This document shows positions 62,375-64,000 of a stretch of DNA of 64,000 nucleotides, piece after piece. Source of the DNA: Liolophura sinensis (taxonomy: Eukaryota > Mollusca > Polyplacophora > Chitonida > Chitonidae); contig NC_088301.1 of assembly GCF_032854445.1 (NCBI RefSeq), forward strand, positions 39,109,187 through 39,173,186, in the 5' to 3' direction. Made by a program: the position numbers and the translations under genes. The notes under the pieces are model-generated. The model saw only the letters and a program-made list of their open reading frames with translations, did not search any database and was not told where the DNA came from. The stretch's first letter is position 1, and every line of letters begins with the position of its first letter.

Positions 62375-63884
62375 TTACACAATCCTCTTTACCAAATCTG
62401 ATAGCGTGCCAGGAGTCAGGTCGGGAATCAATAATTCTTCCACAGAGTTATCACAGGACCTGCTGAGCATCTTTTTCTGACTATGGGAGTAAGCTTTATC
62501 ATAATGCTCTGTCAGTATGTCCTTCACAAAGTCTTCCCACTGCTCCTTTCTCACAAGCTCACACCAATGTTCAATTTTCTTATCTCTGTGAAACTTTTTA
62601 AGGTTGGTTATGCATGTAATAGTATCCTCTTTCTGGACAGTCCAGAACCTGTACTCTGATATGATATGATGAATTCTTTTATCCAATGGTAGTATGATAA
62701 CATACTTCCTACTATTACAACACATGGCTTTAAACATCTCCTCGGGTATAAAACACCTGCCAATACCTCGACCCTCTGATTCCACCCACACTGGGCGGCT
62801 AACGTCAAAACTTGACAGCCTATCTCTTAGGAGAGACTCCCAGTACTTTTGTGAGGGTTGGCATACACCAGGTTCTAAACCTAACACTGATCCCCTGTGG
62901 TTGGCTAGTGCTTCCAGATCCAATACCTGTTCTCCATGCTGATGCAACGTGTGAAGCAACAAAGTTTTCCCAGATCCAGTGAGCCCTGTGAATAAATTAT
63001 ACACATGTAGTCACAATTATTGTTTCCTTCATACCTCACCCAAAGTCTATATTCTGTAAGGCTTAATATAAAAGGGATGTAATGACCAACCCAACTAAAT
63101 CACTTACCATCAGGGCATCTTTAAGTCTAGCAATGTCCATTAGTTCAACCCAACACTGACACTGAACTTATTCAGTATAAAGAGAAAGAGATTTTTAAAA
63201 TACATGTATTCAGCATAAATCATTAATATTTTTTCCATCAGACAAATTGTCTCAATCGCCACAATGTTTACCATGTAATACTCTGTTTAGAATTTAAATT
63301 TAGGTGCAGTGATTTATTTATTTTGCATTAAAGAAAGATGTATACTGACCTGATATAACATTAAAATTAAACCCTTTAGGGAGCTCTTTCAATTGTTCCT
63401 GAACCAGCTTCCTGTAATTCTTGTAGCCACCCTTCAAGACTGAAACTTTGAAGCCAATTTGAGATAGGACTAAAGCCAAGCTCAATGACCGCTGGCCACC
63501 TCTAAAGCAATAGATTAATGGATGGTAATCACTTTCTTTATCAATGAAGTGACTGGAGAGAAATCCACTGATATTTTTAGATATAATTTCTGCTCCCAGT
63601 TTCCTCGCCCTGAACTGATTGCATTTATATAGGCAGCCGACTTCATGATGTTCAGACTGTCTTAAAACAGGCAGGTTGACTGCCTTGGGAATATGATCCA
63701 CCTCAAATTCATTTGGTGTTCTGACATCTATAATCTCAGAAGCTTCTACACCAAATGGACTATCGCAGTACAAAGGCATGCCTCTCTTTTCATCCGGGAT
63801 CGCGTAATGCCTCTTCTGTGCCAATAGAAGTACTGGTCTCTGCACACACATGCAAAGACCACAACGGCTCAAACTGAACATCAT
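62375..63884 (-). CDS. SelU: tRNA 2-selenouridine synthase (SelU/MnmH-like), probably mitochondrial
   Basis: Two exons, 63884-63350 and 62985-62375, joined at a phase-1 GT-AG intron of 364 bases, give 381 residues (bacterial MnmH about 360). Residues 1 to about 30 are basic, Cys/Leu-rich and free of acidic residues (RCG, QRP, QKRHYA), like a mitochondrial presequence. A rhodanese domain follows: IIDVRTPNEFEVDHIPKAVN and YCFRGGQRS with the presumed catalytic Cys126. The P-loop domain starts at the exon junction: GLTGSGKT (179-186), then QVLDLEALANHRGS and WVESEGRGIG, all matching bacterial SelU. That enzyme replaces sulfur by selenium at the 2-position of the wobble uridine of Lys, Glu and Gln tRNAs through a geranylated intermediate, using selenophosphate. 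Whether this animal protein does the same is inferred. Two adjacent ATGs (63884, 63881) are possible starts. Confidence 0.9.
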
Positions 63885-64000
63885 CCTTCTCTAAATGTCA
63901 CAATCTAGCCTTCATGCATATCACACCACAAGGAAGTCTATCCTTGCTTTTCATTTCCTCTGAAAAAAAATTTAAAAATATGTATCATGAAAAAGTGTAG
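63885..64000 (-). promoter_or_regulatory. 5' flank of the selenouridine synthase gene
   Basis: Probably 5' UTR, with an A/T-rich run at 63960-63985. The promoter probably lies beyond the right edge. Confidence 0.3.

Noticed and set aside
1-64000. CRISPR arrays, bacterial operons, phage or viral genes.
   Set aside because: None seen. The tandem arrays lack spacer/repeat structure and the genes are intron-split animal genes.

Overview
This 64 kb window is animal nuclear DNA, most likely from a mollusc. The genes are split by GT-AG introns, AATAAA polyadenylation signals follow several of them, and the DNA between is AT-rich. It is full of a tRNA-derived SINE whose 3' end (gtacggcgtaaaacaccaat followed by (AAATA)n) I associate from memory with molluscan genomes. 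No prokaryotic features were seen. The species cannot be named from the sequence alone.

Layout, left to right. 0-1 kb: the 3' end of a DUF7869 (transposase-like) gene, + strand, cut by the window edge. 1.2-15.0 kb: the first three coding exons of a neuroligin-like/type-B carboxylesterase gene on the - strand, with a 12 kb first intron; the rest lies outside the window. 15-29 kb: no gene found. This stretch holds eight copies of one unclassified interspersed repeat, a near-perfect 208 bp duplication, a fold-back MITE and SINE fragments. 29.1-31.7 kb: a complete four-exon + strand gene for a small secreted protein with a PAN/apple-like segment and an F5/8C (discoidin) domain. 35.1-40.7 kb: a complete seven-exon + strand GILT thiol reductase gene. 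41.7-50.6 kb: a complete ten-exon - strand gene for a peroxisomal FAD D-amino-acid/D-aspartate oxidase; its last intron holds about 2.4 kb of a 51-bp minisatellite. 51-57 kb: repeats. 57.6-58.8 kb: a broken DUF1838 gene (one frameshift, one in-frame stop) followed by a fragment resembling a prolyl oligopeptidase propeller. 62.4-63.9 kb: a complete two-exon - strand gene for a tRNA 2-selenouridine synthase (rhodanese plus P-loop domains) with a leader that looks mitochondrial.

The genes do not form an operon or obvious pathway. The secreted PAN-F5/8C protein and lysosomal GILT could both act in innate immunity or recognition. The oxidase acts on D-amino acids in peroxisomes, and the selenouridine synthase modifies tRNA wobble bases. 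Exon models were built by hand from reading frame, splice sites and family conservation, and every complete gene closes in frame. Functions are inferred from remembered family motifs; no database search was possible.
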